A DNA stretch of 64,000 bases from Prorocentrum cordatum (taxonomy: Eukaryota > Sar > Dinophyceae > Prorocentrales > Prorocentraceae). Shown piece by piece: positions 41,778-52,447 of the stretch. The translations under genes and the position numbers were made by a program. Each line of letters starts with the position of its first letter. The stretch's first letter is position 1. The stretch lies in assembly GCA_963575745.1 (NCBI GenBank), contig CAUYUJ010015027.1, positions 934,393 to 998,392 of the forward strand. Reading direction: 5' to 3'. The notes beneath the pieces were generated by a model. That model was not told the origin of the DNA. It saw only the letters and a list, made by a program, of their open reading frames with translations, and did no database searches.

Positions 41778-42517
41778 GCGGCGATGGCGGCGGGGAGCAG
41801 AGGCGGGAGGCGCCGCGCGCGTCGCGCGTGTCCATCTTCGCGATTTGTCGCCACTTCCGCGCCCGCTCCTCGATCCCGTGCAGCGCCAGTACAGTCATCG
41901 TGCTAACCTGAGGGGCGCTGAATAAGACACGAAAGGGCGTTTCTGGCCACGGCGAGCCGCGGCCACGAGTAGATCCCCGACACAGGTCCTCAGGAACGAC
42001 CCGAAAACCAGAGCCTCCCCTGAACCCCAAAGCGGTCCTTCTCTCAGCCTCCCCACTGTAGCACCGTTGGCGCACCGCGTCTCGTCCGACTTCTGGCGGG
42101 CGGGTCGCTTGGGGGAAGGAGTGCCGGCGCGCGCGGCTCACAGGCCGCCCAGGTCTCGATGCTGCAGCGTTCGGTCGGCAACGCCAGCCTTGAGCCTGGG
42201 TGGGCCGCCCGGGAGCCGCGCCGCCTCCGCCGAACTCGCCGACGTCACCATCATCTGTCTCTCGAGCTTGCGTACTTCTCCCCTCTGGCCTCTGCCCCTC
42301 CTCACCTTTCCTCTCTGAACCTCTCCGCTGTTTCTCCCTCCTCAGCTGTCTCCTCACCAGCTCCTCGCCCTCGTGTTGCTCCTCCTATTACCTCCTCCTG
42401 CGCCTTATCCCCCAATGTGTTATCCTCATTCCGTTTCTCTTCTCCTCCTGGTCACCACCAAAATCATCAGCAGCACCTTGATCCACACCCACCTGATCAT
42501 CCTCACTTCCCCTTCCT

Positions 42518-42577
42518 TCGCCTCCTGCTCCTGGTCCTCCTCCTCCTCCTCCTCCTCCTCCTCCTCCTCCTCCTCCC
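42518..42577. repeat. (CTC)n microsatellite
   Basis: About 48 bases of CTC units directly before a spliced-leader relic. Confidence 0.9.
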
Positions 42578-42587
42578 TGTCTTCCCT

Positions 42588-42607
42588 CCATAGCCATTGG
42601 GCTCAAG
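42588..42607 (+). other. DinoSL spliced-leader relic
   Basis: CCATAGCCATTGGGCTCAAG matches the 21-nt core of the dinoflagellate spliced leader at all but three positions (G to A at position 3, one missing T, one T to G). Such relics mark places where a trans-spliced mRNA was reverse transcribed and re-inserted in the genome. Confidence 0.75.
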
Positions 42608-42610
42608 GCA

Positions 42611-43648
42611 TTGCTGCCCGCACAGTTTCAGTTTAACGATTGGCGTTGCCTTCGTGCTGGATGGTGCGGCTCTTCATGTGCCCCCCCGTGTTTTCGGGAC
42701 GAATGGGGGCTTCCTTTCGCAGCGCCAGGCGTCCTCAGCTGCTACGGTTTTATCGGAGAGGGGGCTCATCAACATGTGGCAATATGCAAGCACTTGTATC
42801 GGCAAGCGAGACATGAATTCTTGACGCTTCGTGTATCCCCATGGTGGCTAGCGAAGGTGCTGAGGAGGGGGACATCTATGATATGTGTACACACCTGTCT
42901 CCTGTCAGCACATCCGCAAAGGAGGACTCCTCCGCAAGCAACCCCCTCTGAGCTCGAGGCGCGGCCGGTGAGGATCCCCAAGGCCAATGCTGCACTCGGG
43001 TGCACTCTGCTTCCACTCCCTCCTCCCGACGCTCCCCGGCTGCCCACACACACGACCCTCTGCCTGGAAGGAGAGCAGTCGTACAGGTCAGTACGCAAAC
43101 TTGTGAATTTCCTGCTGGAATGGAACCATGAGATTTACATCCGTTGGTCGACTTTCGGTGGAGAAAGGGTTGGAGACAAAGTGAGTGAGGACAGCGAGAT
43201 ATCCGATTGGACTCACAGCCAGTTGCTGCGCTTCCTCCACTCCATCTACTGTGGCCAGATCCCCAAGAATGGGCACCCCCTCACATCCCTTGGGACGGCC
43301 ATAGAGCTGCAGCAGCCAATGCCATTGCGCAGCTGGTTGGGAGCAGCGAAAAGTTCCAGGAGGATTGGATCACCTTCTCAGCCGCGCTCGACTGCCAAAG
43401 AGGGCAAGACCCCTGGCTGCAGCCGTTGGGAACGCTGCACCACTTCTTATCCCTCAGGAAGGACGATCTCGCAGGGGGAACGCTGGAATTCCTCGCTGGC
43501 GAGCACAGCGCCCGGAGCAGCAACGACGCCGGAGATCACTCCCCCACCGCCGCCTGGCACAAGCGCCCTCCAGCCTCGGGCGGCCACACCATCAGCGATG
43601 ACTTCAGTCAGCAGCACCCAGGGGCCACAGAAGCGACGAAGGAGATAA
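42611..43648 (+). CDS. Unrecognised ORF downstream of a DinoSL relic
   Basis: 345 codons open directly after the spliced-leader relic, with no ATG at the beginning. Residues about 155-225 (YRSVRKLVNFLLEWNHEIYIRWSTFGGE...DWTHSQLLRFLHSIYCGQIPKNGHP) look globular. The N-terminal third and the Ser/Arg/Pro-rich C-terminus look random, and overlapping frames (43207-43674) are equally open. It may be a retroposed cDNA with frame damage. No family recognised. Confidence 0.35.
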   Translation: MLPAQFQFNDWRCLRAGWCGSSCAPPCFRDEWGLPFAAPGVLSCYGFIGEGAHQHVAICKHLYRQARHEFLTLRVSPWWLAKVLRRGTSMICVHTCLLSAHPQRRTPPQATPSELEARPVRIPKANAALGCTLLPLPPPDAPRLPTHTTLCLEGEQSYRSVRKLVNFLLEWNHEIYIRWSTFGGERVGDKVSEDSEISDWTHSQLLRFLHSIYCGQIPKNGHPLTSLGTAIELQQPMPLRSWLGAAKSSRRIGSPSQPRSTAKEGKTPGCSRWERCTTSYPSGRTISQGERWNSSLASTAPGAATTPEITPPPPPGTSALQPRAATPSAMTSVSSTQGPQKRRRR

Positions 43649-44128
43649 ATAAAGGAGGAACCGTCCTCGGATAGGGACCCCCACGGTAACGGCGACAATC
43701 CGTTCGAGGTAGACTGGGATGAGGACAATCCAGAGAGGACGGTCTCCATGATCCACAGCCCCCCGCAGCAGGACGAGGAAGCCGAAATCAGCGGCCCCAG
43801 CGGCGGAGACGTCTCCCTCAAGCGGGCAGCGCTGTGGACAGCCCCCCCCGACAAAGAGGAAACTGCCAATTGGGCGCCCTACGCCACGGCCCGCTTCCGA
43901 GAGGACGTGGATGAAATCCGCGACAAAAGAGCTGACCAAAGGAAACTACGAGGGAAAGGGAGCAGGCCAGACTGCAATCAGGAGTCTATCTAGGAGCTCG
44001 CAGCCCCAGCGCACGAGACCCGCCGGGCGCCCAGCCCCCGGCAGGACAACAGCCCAGAGAGACGGCCGCGCCCACAGGCTGAGCCACTCCCACCTCCACA
44101 TCAAAACGACCCCCTAGGAGGGCCCCCC

Positions 44129-44734
44129 ATGCACATGAGGCCCATCGACGAGGCCGACATCCAGAGGGGCGAGACAGCCCAAGAGAAAGTCACCAGATTG
44201 CAGAAGGCACTCGGAGGCGCATTCAACGGGGCGTGGATAGGATGGGCTCGCAGGGCAGGTAGCCTACAGGGTCTACCGCGTGTCGATATCCACTCGGACC
44301 CCAGGAGGAACACAAGGGAGAGGTGCGAAGAATTCCTGCGGGCGTGGGAAGCCGCGGGTTACGACGCCTACAAGTTGGTGAGACACCACCATCTCCGCGT
44401 TGAACCAAGGGGCAAGACAGCAAGGGCAACCCATACCCTTGGTCCGACAGAAGGACGGTACCCACCCCCCTTGACCCACCCGACAGGGCAAGTCACCACG
44501 AGCAGACCTGGCCCTCCAGCACATACAGCGTGGCTGCGCCGCAGACCTGGCCCAGAAACGGCACAGCCGCCCCGCCAGCGTACACCGACAGGGAGACCAC
44601 CTGGTCGGGAGCATCCAGCTCTGGAGCCCCATGGCGCCCAAGGCCGCGATGGGAAGGGCGGGGCCAGCAGGATAGCTCTTGGAAGGGGGGCTTCGTGGGG
44701 GAACAGGGAGAAAAGGACCGCCCCGAAAAAGTGA
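44129..44734 (+). CDS. ORF with an uncharacterised 'GETxxE' module (copy 1)
   Basis: ATG at 44129. Residues 10-85 read RGETAQEKVTRLQKALGGAF NGAWIGWARRAGSLQGL...DIHSDPRRNTRERCEEFLRAWEAAGYDAYKLV. The same pattern (GETxxE...RLQxxLGxxFxGxWxxxA...GxxxxLDxxxxDP...FLxxF) is found at 49.75-50.06 and 62.31-62.57 kb. The C-terminal half is Pro/Arg/Gly-rich and probably disordered. Recurrence next to LHC copies suggests a duplicated host or retroelement (gag-like) module. No known domain recognised. Confidence 0.4.
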   Translation: MHMRPIDEADIQRGETAQEKVTRLQKALGGAFNGAWIGWARRAGSLQGLPRVDIHSDPRRNTRERCEEFLRAWEAAGYDAYKLVRHHHLRVEPRGKTARATHTLGPTEGRYPPPLTHPTGQVTTSRPGPPAHTAWLRRRPGPETAQPPRQRTPTGRPPGREHPALEPHGAQGRDGKGGASRIALGRGASWGNREKRTAPKK

Positions 44735-44989
44735 CGAGCAATGCGCCGACAAGCGACAGCGAGGATGGGAGCTCGCGCGCTGGTAGACCGGCAAAGGGCC
44801 TGGCAGGAGCCCCCCGACTAGGGCGAAGCCGTCTCTACAAAAGCCGCCAAGACGCGCGGCGCCAGGTCGCCGGGGCAACGCGTGAACCCCCTCCGCGGAA
44901 GATTTGCCGCGCACGTGTGCCGTGGGACTTCCCTAGGACGCTCCCACCCCAGACGATGTCCTGCGGCTGGGGCGCTCACCCTAACCCTT

Positions 44990-45150
44990 CGCCACACTCT
45001 CCAGTTCCGCGGCTATCGGCTGCACTCCCCTTTCCTCGTCGCCACTTGCTGTCTGTCATTCCGCGGCGATCGGCTGCTGACCCCCCTTTGTCGTCCGATT
45101 CTACACTCTTGACTGCGGCGATCGGCTGCTAACCCCCTTTCTCGTCGCCA
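44990..45150. repeat. Short direct repeats GCGGCNATCGGCTGC
   Basis: The word occurs near 45011, 45064 and 45116 and again (as GCGGCTATCGGCTGCGCCTCC) near 47751, 48049, 49163, 50480 and 63254, marking a dispersed repeat family around the LHC duplicates. Confidence 0.65.
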
Positions 45151-45915
45151 CAGGGTGCGATTTCCGAAGGAGGATGAGTTGCTGCGGGCCCCAGGGCCAC
45201 TGGGTCACCACCAGGCGGCCGCTCCTGTCGGCAGACTGCGACAGGTCCTGTTTCACCGATGCAGTGGGCCACTGGGGCGGACGGTCGTTACCTCCTGGGG
45301 TTGAGGTACCCCCCCACCACCGAGATAGTTCCTGCGTTCGCGTGGGCCTTTAGCCCGTTCGGCCGGCTAAAATAATCCCGTCGCGGTTTGGCCGCAGCGG
45401 CGGCCCGCGGTGCTTCGAGAGGGCTCGCTCAAGGCGCTTCGCCCGCCCTCGGCATACTACACTTTCATTTTGCCCGCGACGCATGCGGGCCGGGACACAC
45501 CGGGCGCTGGCCTCAGCCATTCCGGGCGCCCATCCTTTGGAGTCGGCAACATGCAGTGGCTTCCACTTCGTCGCCCGTAGGGGCGGCGGCTTCTGACCCC
45601 CCTTTCACATGGGCGCGTTGACAGCACGGTCGGCCGCGTGTCGGCATCGGCGGACACGGGCGTCGGTCAAGGCACCGTTCTGGCGCTTGTGTTAGACGTC
45701 GGCCACAGTCACAGGAGTGCCTTCGGGATGCGCAAGCCGCGCACCGCCTTGGTACCAGAGGCCATCGCGGGCGCTCTCCTTCGTGGTCGGCCATCTCGAG
45801 GCATTGGCCCGAACCCCCTCAGCGGCGCACAGTCTGGCCGACGTTCCAATTGAGTGAGTGGTTTTGGCACCTTCCGCCCGGCAGTCTGGCCCCACCTGCG
45901 GGTCCGACCTTTCCG

Positions 45916-45933
45916 CCCCCCCCCCCCCCCCCC
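45916..45933. repeat. Poly(C) tract, 18 bases
   Basis: Uninterrupted run of 18 C, likely variable in length between reads. Confidence 0.9.
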
Positions 45934-46229
45934 ACCCCGCACTCTCGCTGGCATGCGCTCAGCGGCGGCACTTATCATTTGCATCCTTCGTTCGCTGGCA
46001 CATGTCCAGCGATGTTAATTTTCTCTCTTCTGGCACATGCTCAGCTGCTTCTGGTAGTCGCGCGCGACGCCCGGGCTTCTGCCGGCGCCTTCGCGGCTGC
46101 CTTCTCGGCCGGCACTTGTGCTGCGCCGTTAATTACATGCCTTCCCGTGCGCTGTGCCCCAGCCTCGTTCACACCGCCCTCTGGACTTTTCCTTGCGGGC
46201 CGCGAATCAAAAAGTATCCTCAATTTTTA

Positions 46230-46261
46230 CCGCAGCCTGGCTCAAGCCGTCTCGGCTCGAG
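46230..46261 (+). other. Two tandem DinoSL relics before LHC copy 1
   Basis: CCGCAGCCTGGCTCAAG (46230-46246) matches the spliced leader with a 4-base deletion. CCGTCTCGGCTCGAG (46247-46261) is a second, more decayed copy directly behind it. Tandem relics are expected when a gene has gone through two rounds of trans-splicing and re-integration. An AT-rich tract (CAATTTTTAC) precedes them, as would suit a trans-splice acceptor. Confidence 0.6.
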
Positions 46262-46298
46262 CCCGCCCCCGCCAGGTGCGCGCCGCGCCGAGCCCGAC

Positions 46299-47628
46299 AT
46301 GTCTGCCGCCTGCGCCGCCGCCGGCGCTGCCCTGCGGCGGCGGCAGCGGGTGGCTGCTGCCGCCCGCGGGCCGCCGGGGCTGGCCGCCGCCGCCGCCGCT
46401 GCGCCTGCGGCGGCGGCGGCGGCCTGCCCGCCGACGCACTCGCCGCGGCCGCCGCCGCCGCCGCCGCGGCCGCCTCAGGCGTGCCACTGGCGGGGCGGCC
46501 GCCGCGGCTGGCGTCGCGGCTGCCGCGGCCTCCATGCCCGGCTGCGGTGCCGCCCCTGCCGTCCACTCCGCGGCTGCTGCCACTGCCGCCGCTGCAGCCG
46601 CCGCCGGCTCGTCGCCGGCGGCGGCGGCGGCGGGCGGCGCGGCGGCCCGCCTTGCGGCGCCCGGCAGCGCTGACTCTGCTGGGGGCGGCCGGGCGCCGCA
46701 CACTGGATCCCCGCTGCGCGCCGGCGACGTCGAGAGCGAGCCGGGCGTTCAGGCCCCCTTCGGGCCTTTGGGGCCCCGCCGGCTGCACGTCGCACCTCGG
46801 GGCCCTCAATGTGCACGAGGGGGGCGACATCGCGGACCCTGAGGAGATGAAGCGGCCCCTGAACGCGGAGTTGGCCAACGGCCGCCTGGCCATGATGGCC
46901 ATCGTCGGGACGTTCCTCCAGGACGGCCTCGCGGGCTCCGCCTGGGGCGACTGGGCGACCTACACGGAGTCGCCGCTGCGCGCCTTCGAGAGCGCCTGGG
47001 ACTTGCAGGCGCCCGTCGGCTACTGGGGCCCGCTCGGCCTTGCGAAGGACGTCGGCGCGGACGTCCCCCGCAGGAGGAGGCGCACCGAGGTCAAGCACGG
47101 CCGCGTCGCCACGCGGGCCGCCATAGGGCACATCGTGCAGGACTTCTTCCTGTGGCCGGGAGGTGTCGCCCCGAGGGGCCAGCCCCTGCGGGTCTTCCGA
47201 AAGGCCTGATCGTTCCGGGCAAGGTGTCTGGCGCCGACTGGGGGCACATGTTCCTGTTCTACGGCCCCCTCGAGCTTCGCGCGGCCAGGCAGGGCCCAGC
47301 GGATCCTCCGGGCAAGCTCAGCAGAACCGAGGCGGGCTTCGGAAAGTCGTACTTCGGGGCCCTCGGCGGGTTCATGGGGGGCGGCATCGAGGGCCCTGAG
47401 AAGAACAAGCGGCCCCTGAGCGCGGAGCTGGCCGAAGGCCGCCTGACCGGGACGGCCATCATCGGGGCGCTCTTCCAGGACAACCGCGCGGGCTCCGCCT
47501 GGGGCGACGGGGCGGCCCACACGGACTCGCCCGCTGCGCGCCCTCGAGAGCGAGCTGCGCGCGCAGGCGCCCGTCGGCTACTGGGGCCCGCTCGGCCTCG
47601 CCGAGGTCCACGTTCGCAACCGCGTTGA
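46299..47628 (+). pseudogene. Chlorophyll a/c-binding light-harvesting polyprotein, decayed copy 1
   Basis: A GCC-rich, Ala-rich N-terminal stretch (possible targeting region, 46.3-46.7 kb) leads into LHC helix C, KRPLNAELANGRLAMMAIVGTFLQDG (46.85-46.93 kb), with the chlorophyll-binding E..(N)GR motif. Next come a linker SPLRAFES...APVGYWGPLGLA, helix A of the next unit (RRRRTEVKHGRVATRAA, about 47.08 kb) and, in another frame, WGHMFLFYGPLEL and a second helix C (KRPLSAELAEGRLTGTAIIGALFQDN, about 47.41 kb). The frame changes near 46.75 and 47.2 kb make it a pseudogene. LHC polyproteins are plastid antenna proteins cleaved into units. Confidence 0.8.
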
Positions 47629-47729
47629 CGACGACCGCGACCACGACGGCTACGAAGACGACCGCGACCACGACCCAGATGACTCGACGTCCCCCATGCG
47701 AGCACACATCGCCGGCCCCTCCCTCTCCT

Positions 47730-49440
47730 CCTTCAATTTACCAGATCTTGCGGCTATCGGCTGCGCCTCCCCCTCTCCTCCTCCCCCCCCCTACTGCGCA
47801 GGGCGCTCTCACGCCGTCCCCCGCGGCTGGAAATAAGGCCCTGGGACGTGCCCGCGGGGCAGTTGCGGCAGGATTACCAGACGAAGATCGAGCTGCATCC
47901 AGAGAGGGAGGCAACGCAATCCCCCCGCCTGCGGTGACAGAAGACCCCCCACAGGCCCAGGCGGAAGGAGCAACCACAGAGGACTCGACCTGCCCCATGC
48001 GAACGCACATCGCCGACCCCCCCCCTCCTTCTATTTGCTTGATATTGCGGCTATCGGCTGCGCCTCCTCCTCTCCTCCTCCTCCTACTGCGCAGGGCACT
48101 CTCACAGCAGGGCATGGGCGCAACCCCCATCCTGGCACAGGCCCCCCAATAGTGAGCAGTTCCCCCCGCACCGTGCCAGAGGATCCTGCCACGCACAACG
48201 ACACATCGGAGCATAGCGGCAGCGGCAGCGGCAGCGTGCCACTCCCCGTTTCGTCGACAGACGAAGACGTTCCAGATGGGAATCGGGAGGCGGTTGAGGC
48301 TGGGGACACGATACCACCCCCCGCATCGTGGACAGACTACGATGTCCCAGTGGGGAATCGAGAGGAGGTAGCCTACAGCGACCAGTGCATAGCTCACACC
48401 AACGACCCCCACCTCCAGCAGGGACAACAGGCCAGAGGAAAGGACAGGAAGTCATGGCGGAGGCCGCGGAAGCCGCGGAACATCCCCCTCAGGACACTCA
48501 GTCCGTCAGCAGTCCTCTGGGAGAGCCACGCACACAGCAGGGAGACCGCGAAGCAGCCACCCAGACGCAGGACAACGAAGCCATACGCCGGCTCGTCGAG
48601 AGAAACCTCTTCGCGCCTATTCGCCCTCCGTCCCCTGTCAGTGATCGGCTGCGGCTCCCCTCCCCCTCCCCCTCCTCCTCCTCCTCCTCCTCCTCCTCCT
48701 CCTCCTCCTCCTGCGGGTCGGCGGAGGCTGTGGTCAACGCTGCGTCGGAGGACGCGCGCTGCGTGGGCGTCGCATCGACTGGCACCCCCAGGAGCGGTCA
48801 CAATAGGCAAGCAAAAGAAGGCACTCTCACAGCAGGACATGGGCACAACCCCCATCCTGGCAAAGGCCTCCCAATAGTGAGCAGTTCCCCCCGCGCCGTG
48901 CCAGAGGGGCATCCCCGGGCAGAGGCAGAGGCAGACGACTCGGGCCACTATACGCGGACGCACAGTACTGCGCAGGGCACTCTCGCAGCAAGACATGGGC
49001 ACAACCCCCGCCCTGGCACAGGCCTCCCAATAGTGAGCAGTTCCCCCCCGCGCCGTGCCAGAGGAGCATCCCCAGGATGAGGCAGAGGCAGACGACTCGG
49101 GCCACTATACACGGACGCACAGGCCCGACTCTTCTCCCCACTCCGTCAATTCACCAGATCTGGCGGCTATCGGCTGCGCCTCCCCCCCCCATCCTCCTCC
49201 TACTGCGCAGGGCACTCTCGCTGCAGGACATGGGCGCAACCCCCATCCTGGCACAGGCCCCCCAATAGTGAGCAGTTCCCCCCGCACCGTGCCAGAGGAG
49301 CATCCCCGGGCAGAGGCAGAGGCCGACGACTCGGGCCACTATACGCGGGCGCACAGGCACGACTCCGATCCCCACTCCTTCAATTCACCCGATTTTGCGG
49401 CCATCGGCTGCGCCCCCCCTCCTCCTCCTCCTCCTCACAC
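47730..49440. repeat. Imperfect repeat block with GCAACCCCCATCCTGGCA-type units
   Basis: A segment containing CCCATCCTGGCA...CAATAGTGAGCAGTTCCCCC recurs near 48118, 48843, 48998 and 49231, interleaved with CGGCTATCGGCTGCGCC words. A (CTC)n tract lies at 48664-48711. Overlapping frames translate to S/P/E/A-rich peptides and are not convincing genes. Part of it (48150-48650) is duplicated at 61345-61835. Confidence 0.7.
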
Positions 49441-49749
49441 CACGCTGGGTGCTCTGCCAACTGCCCACGAACGCTCCTCCGTTCCGGTCACGCGCGCTTC
49501 GGGCCACAAGGGCGCGCCCGCCCAGGCCGCCCGACACGATCCGACCCCAGCCTGGCGGCCAACCTTGCGGCCTGCATTTCCCCACAAAGCCCTGCCAGGC
49601 GCGAAGCTGGAGCTGTCGCGAGCAGATCAGGGCAGCGAGCCCCCCAGCCAGGGCAGCGAGGCCCTTACGATAAACTCGCAACCAGGACACACGGCCGCAC
49701 TAGAGGCCCGACCCGCGTCAGTGGCCAGAGCCCAAAGACCCTGACACGG

Positions 49750-50060
49750 GGCAACAGCTGCACAAAACAGGAATCAACAACATCCAGTGGGACCTCCCCG
49801 GGGAGACACCCGGCGAAGCGATGCGACGACTCCAAGTCACACTAGGACCGATGTTCACTGGCACCTGGCACGCTTTCGCCAAGCGGCAGTCCGTGCCCGG
49901 CAGCATGGGCGCGCTCGACCCGCTTCGGCACGACCCGCAAACCTGCCACCTCTTCCTGGAATCTTTCCGCAGCCACAAGTGCGACGTACGGGTCCTCAGC
50001 GACGCGCTGGGCCTCGACGTCGACTGGCCCCGGCCGTGGCAGCTGCACCTGGGTCGGCGG
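49750..50060 (+). pseudogene. 'GETxxE' module, copy 2
   Basis: Frame beginning near 49752 reads LHKTGINNIQWDLPGETPGEAMRRL..., then LGPMFTGTWHAFAKRQ, GALDPLRHDP and HLFLESFRSHKCDV. It is nearly identical in DNA to 62.31-62.57 kb and shares a spaced pattern with 44.13-44.4 kb. The frame runs on downstream into low-complexity sequence. Function unknown. Confidence 0.45.
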
Positions 50061-50099
50061 CGCCCTGCTCACGCGGCACTGCCCCCCCAATGGGCTGAC

Positions 50100-51386
50100 G
50101 CCCATCTCTCTCACATGGCCCTCTTTCCACACTTCCCACCTACGGTGGCCCCGGCCCAGCGGCATCGCCCCCACGCCTGGCGGGCACCTTTGTCCCCCCA
50201 TGTCCACTCTTGCAACGCGCACTGTTGGGTTATCTGCGGTCACCGCCGCCACCGGGCCCACTGGCTTTGCACCTTTCCTTTCCCCCTTGTTTTTACTTTT
50301 CCACGCTTCAGCCCTTCGGCGGCCCCGGTCAGGTGGCGTCGTTCCCCCCCACCTGGCGGGCACCTTCCCCCCATCCAGCGCACCAGTCTAGCAGCGCTCT
50401 GTTGGGTCCTCTGCGGCCGCTGCCGCCGCCTGGCGCACCGGCGTTGCCCCTCTCCCTTCCCCCCATTATTTACCAGATTTGCGGCTATCGGCTGCGCCCC
50501 CCCCCCCCTCCTCCACGCACGCTGATGCGGCGCGCCACGCCGCTCGGCTTCCCCCCACCGTGGCAACGCACACGCGCATGCTCCGAGGTAGTCGCACTTA
50601 TCCCCGCGGCGGGATGCGATCACCCGCTGGCTCCGCCGGGTGGGCCTGAGAAGGCGGGTTTCCTGTGCAAGTGCTCCATCTTTTGACAGGACTGAGCCCT
50701 CGCATGGCAGGCCCGACCCTCCGGCCCCCGGCTTCGCTTGCGACGTCGCCCCCGGGCGGACTTGTTGCTCGCGCGCGCCAACTACGCCAGCGACCCTGTC
50801 CACGGCGCGCGGCGCACATGGTTCGCGACAGCCCCTGCGGTTCTCCCACGGGCAGGTCCGCAGGCCCCCCCCGGGTGGTTCTGCCGTGGCACCGCGCGTT
50901 CCCCCCATCCACTGTGGCAGGGAAGTTGCAAGCTGGGACTCACGCGACTTGGCCCCCGACGTCTGGCATGCTTCGACGCGCCTGACTCCGAGCACTTGAG
51001 GTGTTCTGTGAGTGAGGCTTCCTTCCTCTCCCCCTCCTCTCGTCGCCTCCTGCGCCTGCCCCCCCCTCTGCTCCTCCTCGCCGCGTTTGGCGGTGCCTTT
51101 CCTTGGGCTCTGCGCAGCCCGCGCAGCGTTCCCGCCATCTCGCAGGCTTGGTCTGCGGGGGCTGGCGCCACAGTGCGACCCCCCGCTGACTTCTCCAGTC
51201 TGCTGCCGTCTTCCGGTCCCGGGTCGGCTCTAATTAGGTTCATTCTGCCCCTCGCACGCGCATTGCGGCGTTGGCCTATGTGCCTTCGTTGCCAAAGGTC
51301 TCGCTTTGCGCCCCTGTCGAGATTGACCCGCTCTCTGGAGTCGATCTTTGAGCCGCAGATCAATACAAAAAAATCCATTTGTTGTC
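50100..51386. other. GC-rich spacer before LHC copy 2; no gene seen
   Basis: Only Pro/Arg/Ala-rich chance frames. It contains one more GCGGCTATCGGCTGCGCC repeat word (near 50480) followed by a poly(C) run. Confidence 0.5.
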
Positions 51387-51420
51387 CCGCAGCCTCTGGC
51401 TCAAGCCGCTCTGGCTCAAG
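51387..51420 (+). other. Two tandem DinoSL relics before LHC copy 2
   Basis: CCGCAGCCTCTGGCTCAAG (51387-51405) matches the spliced leader except for a 2-base deletion and two changes. CCGCTCTGGCTCAAG (51406-51420) is a second truncated copy. The arrangement is the same as at 46230-46261, so the double relic predates the LHC duplication. Confidence 0.7.
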
Positions 51421-52355
51421 CGGGCCTCAGCGGCTGGCCGGGCCCCCGCCCCTCGGTTCTCGGCATCCCCGCCCGCTCGGCCACGGTGTCGCGCTCGGCG
51501 CGGCGGCGGCGGCAGCGGCGCGCCGCCGCCGGCTGCGCCGCCGCCGCCGGCCGCCGCCGCGGCCGGCCCGGCGGCGGCGCCGCCGCGGCCGCCGCGGCCG
51601 TCGCGGCGGCCGGCCGCGGCGAGTCCGCCGCGGCCGCCGGCGCTGTGGCGCGCGCTGCTGCGCTGGGGCCGGCCGCGGCGGCCGCGGCCGCCGCGGGCGC
51701 GGCGGCCGCCGCTGTGGCCGCCGCGGCCGCGGATGCCGCCGCGACCGCCGGCGCGCCCGCCGCGGCCGACGCGGCTGCCGCCGCCGCCCGCGCCGCCGCC
51801 GGCGGGCCGCTGGCGGCGGCAGCTGATCGTGTCGCTGGGGGCGGCGGCTGGCTGGCAGCGGCCGCGGGCGCCGCCGCGCCCGCCGCGGCGCCCGCCGCGG
51901 CCGCCGCGGCCGCCGCCGCCGCCGAGATCCAGCATGGGAGCGGGGGCAACGTTGGGCTACATCGCGCCCGAGGCCGCTGACAAGTTTCCCGGCGAGGCCC
52001 CCCCGTCTCTCGGGGCGAAGTTCAAGTCTGAATGCCGAGATCGCGAACGGCTGCCTGGCCAGGATGGCGGTCAACGGGATGTTCTTCCAGGACGGCGTCG
52101 CGAGCAGCGCCTGGGACAACTGGGCGCTGTGCACGGACTCCCCGCTGCGCGCCTTCGAGAGCGCGCTGTGCGCGCAGGTGCTGGTGGGCTTCGGCACGAC
52201 CCCTCGCGGGCTCTCGGCGACTACGTGCACGGCGGCGCCCTGGGCGCGCCCAGCGGCAGCACCCCGCCGGCCGGCGAGACCAAGTCCTGCAGGCTGAACG
52301 CCGAGACCGCGAGCGGAAGGCGGGCGATGATGGCGATCAGCGGGATGTTCTACCA
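51421..52355 (+). pseudogene. LHC polyprotein, decayed copy 2, 5' part (split by a LINE)
   Basis: A GCC-repeat, Ala-rich N-terminal region (51.5-51.93 kb) precedes the end of helix A (LGYIAPEAADKFPGEAPPSLGAKF, 51.95-52.03 kb). After a frame change comes helix C with damaged core residues (LNAEIANGCLARMAVNGMFFQDG, 52.03-52.10 kb; GRLAMM is normal). Back in the first frame comes the next helix C, RLNAETASGRRAMMAISGMFY (52.29-52.35 kb). LHC similarity stops exactly after MFY at the 13-bp duplication, and the next LHC residues (QDGLSGS) resume at 60309. Frameshifts and the insertion inactivate it. Confidence 0.8.
52343..52355. repeat. LINE target site duplication, left copy (GGATGTTCTACCA)
   Basis: 13 bases identical to 60300-60312. 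On both sides they encode the same LHC helix C residues (MFY), and LHC similarity ends here on the left and starts there on the right. Confidence 0.8.
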
Positions 52356-52447
52356 CTCCCTGCGGATGTCCGGCGCCAGCTTTTGCGAGCCGGGGAGGGG
52401 TGACGTCTACACCGCCTACTTCGAGGTGAAGGGCGACGCTTGGGGCG

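Noticed and set aside
45858-46842. Long Arg/Pro/Ala frames on both strands around 46.3-46.7 kb and 51.4-51.95 kb
   Set aside because: Caused by GCC/GGC repeats at the N-terminal region of the LHC copies; only the LHC-like parts downstream are supported.
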